A DNA stretch of 6,328 nt, taken from a bacterium (Candidatus Ratteibacteria) CG_4_9_14_3_um_filter_41_21. GTDB lineage: Bacteria; Ratteibacteria; UBA8468. Below are positions 5,561 through 6,328 of the stretch, in pieces. The notes under the pieces are model-generated. The model saw only the letters and a list, made by a program, of their open reading frames with translations. It was not told where the DNA came from and ran no database searches. How positions within the stretch are numbered: position 1 is the stretch's first letter; each line of letters begins with the position of its first letter. A program made the position numbers and the translations under genes. The stretch lies in assembly GCA_002791075.1 (NCBI GenBank), contig PFWI01000035.1, forward strand, positions 1-6,328, in the 5' to 3' direction.

Positions 5561-5594
5561 GTAGTCGCTCGATTCATCGAGCTAAAACTGTAGT
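5547..5594. repeat. Palindromic repeat, element B (REP-like)
   Basis: ACTACA (5547-5552) is followed by a 7-base spacer, TGTAGT (5560-5565), one base, then the 16-base palindrome GCTCGATTCATCGAGC (5567-5582), and a second TGTAGT (5589-5594). ACTACA can pair with either TGTAGT copy, giving either two small hairpins or one long bracketed fold. The TGTAGT-N-palindrome order equals the minus-strand reading of element A (324-378). It occupies most of the 73-base gap between the desulfurase and scaffold genes; its direct function is unknown. Confidence 0.6.
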
Positions 5595-5611
5595 TTAAAA
5601 AGAGGATAAAG

Positions 5612-6007
5612 ATGCGTGATGTATTCTCATTATATAGCAAGAAGGTTATGGAGCACTTCAAGAACCCCAGGAATGTGGGAGAGATGGAAAACCCTGATGG
5701 CATCGGTCATGTGGGCAATCCGATATGTGGTGACATCATGGAGCTTTATATCAAGGTTAAGAATGAAATCATCGTTGATGCAAAGTTCAAGACGTATGGT
5801 TGTGGTGCAGCTATCGCCACAAGTTCAATGGTCACCGAATTGGTAAAAGGCAAGACTGTAGATGAAGCACTTAAAATCTCCAATCGAGCAGTAGCTGAGG
5901 CCTTAGGAGGTTTGCCTCCAGTTAAACTCCATTGTTCTCTTCTTGCAGAAGAGGCACTGAAATCTGCGATAGATGATTATTTTAAGAAACAAGGAGCAAA
6001 ACGATGA
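5612..6007 (+). CDS. iscU: IscU/NifU-type Fe-S cluster scaffold protein
   Basis: 131 residues, the size of a stand-alone IscU. It starts in MRDVFSLYSKKVMEHFKNPR, the usual scaffold N-terminus. The three cluster-binding cysteines are C39 (NPICGD, with the conserved D41), C64 (YGCGAA) and C108 (KLHCSLLAEEA). The consensus LPPVK before the last cysteine, which HscA recognises in proteobacterial IscU, is present as LPPVK (101-105), yet no hscA is visible here. It assembles [2Fe-2S]/[4Fe-4S] clusters from sulfur passed by the desulfurase encoded just upstream. There are no NifU C-terminal domains. AGAGGA lies 5 bases before the ATG. The next gene overlaps by 4 bases, so both are translated from one message. 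In anaerobes such a two-gene desulfurase-scaffold pair corresponds to the minimal MIS system; the label iscU is by similarity. Confidence 0.93.
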   Translation: MRDVFSLYSKKVMEHFKNPRNVGEMENPDGIGHVGNPICGDIMELYIKVKNEIIVDAKFKTYGCGAAIATSSMVTELVKGKTVDEALKISNRAVAEALGGLPPVKLHCSLLAEEALKSAIDDYFKKQGAKR

Positions 6008-6328
6008 TTCTTAATTTTCTCTCCACACTTCAGCATTATATTATTGAGATCGCTCCCAGTGTGGTAATAGGGTTTTTCTTAAGTGGGGTTATCCATGAAT
6101 TTGTACCGCAAACTCTAATTAATCTCTATCTTACTCAAAAAGGAATCAAGCCTATTCTTTACACAACGCTTATCGGAGTTCTCCTTCCTCTCTGCTGTTT
6201 TGGTTCCTTGCCGGTAGCAATTGGTTTCAGGAAGAGAGGTGTGCCATTAGGTCCGATTCTTGCTTTTCTTGTTGCTACTCCGGCCACCTCAGTTACTGCA
6301 ATTTTAGTCACCTGGCGTCTTATGGGAA
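6004..6328 (+). CDS. ArsP_1/DUF318-family permease, N-terminal fragment
   Basis: The first 108 residues of a membrane protein cut by the window end. The start ATG overlaps the scaffold stop (ATGA, 6004-6007), with AAGGAG at 5991-5996 at good spacing. Hydrophobic segments lie at about residues 12-33, 52-76 and 83-105, as expected for a polytopic inner-membrane protein. The block LIGVLLPLCCFG, SLPVAIGFRKRG, then ILAFLVATPATSVTAI matches the conserved core of the permease family PF03773 (ArsP_1, formerly DUF318), where LPLCSCG, IPVALSLRKRG and LAFLISTPETG are typical. Here the CSCG cysteine pair is altered to CCFG (C64, C65). Relatives export organoarsenicals or are linked to copper/zinc efflux; many are uncharacterised. 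The substrate here cannot be told. Coupling to a scaffold gene hints at metal or sulfur traffic (inference). Confidence 0.75.
   Translation, partial: MILNFLSTLQHYIIEIAPSVVIGFFLSGVIHEFVPQTLINLYLTQKGIKPILYTTLIGVLLPLCCFGSLPVAIGFRKRGVPLGPILAFLVATPATSVTAILVTWRLMG

Noticed and set aside
5616..5846. Forward 76-codon frame inside the scaffold gene
   Set aside because: It is a +1 shadow of iscU, whose three cysteine motifs are all in the other frame.

Overview
The window is a gene-dense, AT-rich stretch with every recognisable gene on the + strand. It looks like the chromosome of a strictly anaerobic bacterium. The evidence is a sulfide-dependent homocysteine synthesis pair, many [4Fe-4S] proteins, a short (class III type) hybrid cluster protein and a two-gene Fe-S assembly system. 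Strong Shine-Dalgarno sequences and palindromic intergenic repeats suggest a bacterium, perhaps of an uncultured phylum or a delta-proteobacterium-like lineage, but the sequence alone does not fix the taxon.

Region 1 (1-1620) is a sulfur-insertion block: the 3' end of a HcyBio (DUF39) gene, an 87-base gap with a folded palindromic repeat, a NIL-domain dicluster ferredoxin, and a LarE-type PP-loop sulfur transferase. HcyBio and NIL-ferredoxin are the known pair that makes homocysteine from aspartate semialdehyde and sulfide. LarE is here without larA, larB or larC.

Region 2 (1686-4335) is a tightly coupled three-gene unit: a cysteine-rich ribbon domain fused to an ArsC-like arsenate reductase/phosphatase, a dicluster ferredoxin of the type found beside hybrid cluster proteins, and the hybrid cluster protein with all its cluster ligands. 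The genes overlap by 4 bases and are then 2 bases apart, so they are probably one transcript.

Region 3 (4336-6328) begins with a likely extended -10 promoter built on the hcp stop codon. It continues with an IscS/NifS cysteine desulfurase, a second palindromic repeat, an IscU/NifU-type scaffold, and the 5' end of an ArsP_1/DUF318-family permease overlapping the scaffold gene by 4 bases. A desulfurase and scaffold with no IscR, IscA, HscA/B or Fdx between or directly beside them fits the minimal (MIS-like) Fe-S assembly systems of anaerobes.

Taken together, the window reads as a sulfur-trafficking and Fe-S/redox-defence island. Cysteine desulfurase and scaffold supply clusters; sulfide goes into homocysteine and possibly, through LarE, into another thiolated product; HCP with its ferredoxin handles nitrogen oxides or other redox stress. 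The least explained parts are the ribbon-ArsC fusion operonic with HCP, the LarE without its pathway, and the paired palindromic repeats. No tRNA, rRNA, CRISPR array, transposase or phage gene was seen. No gene-free stretch exceeds 100 bases.
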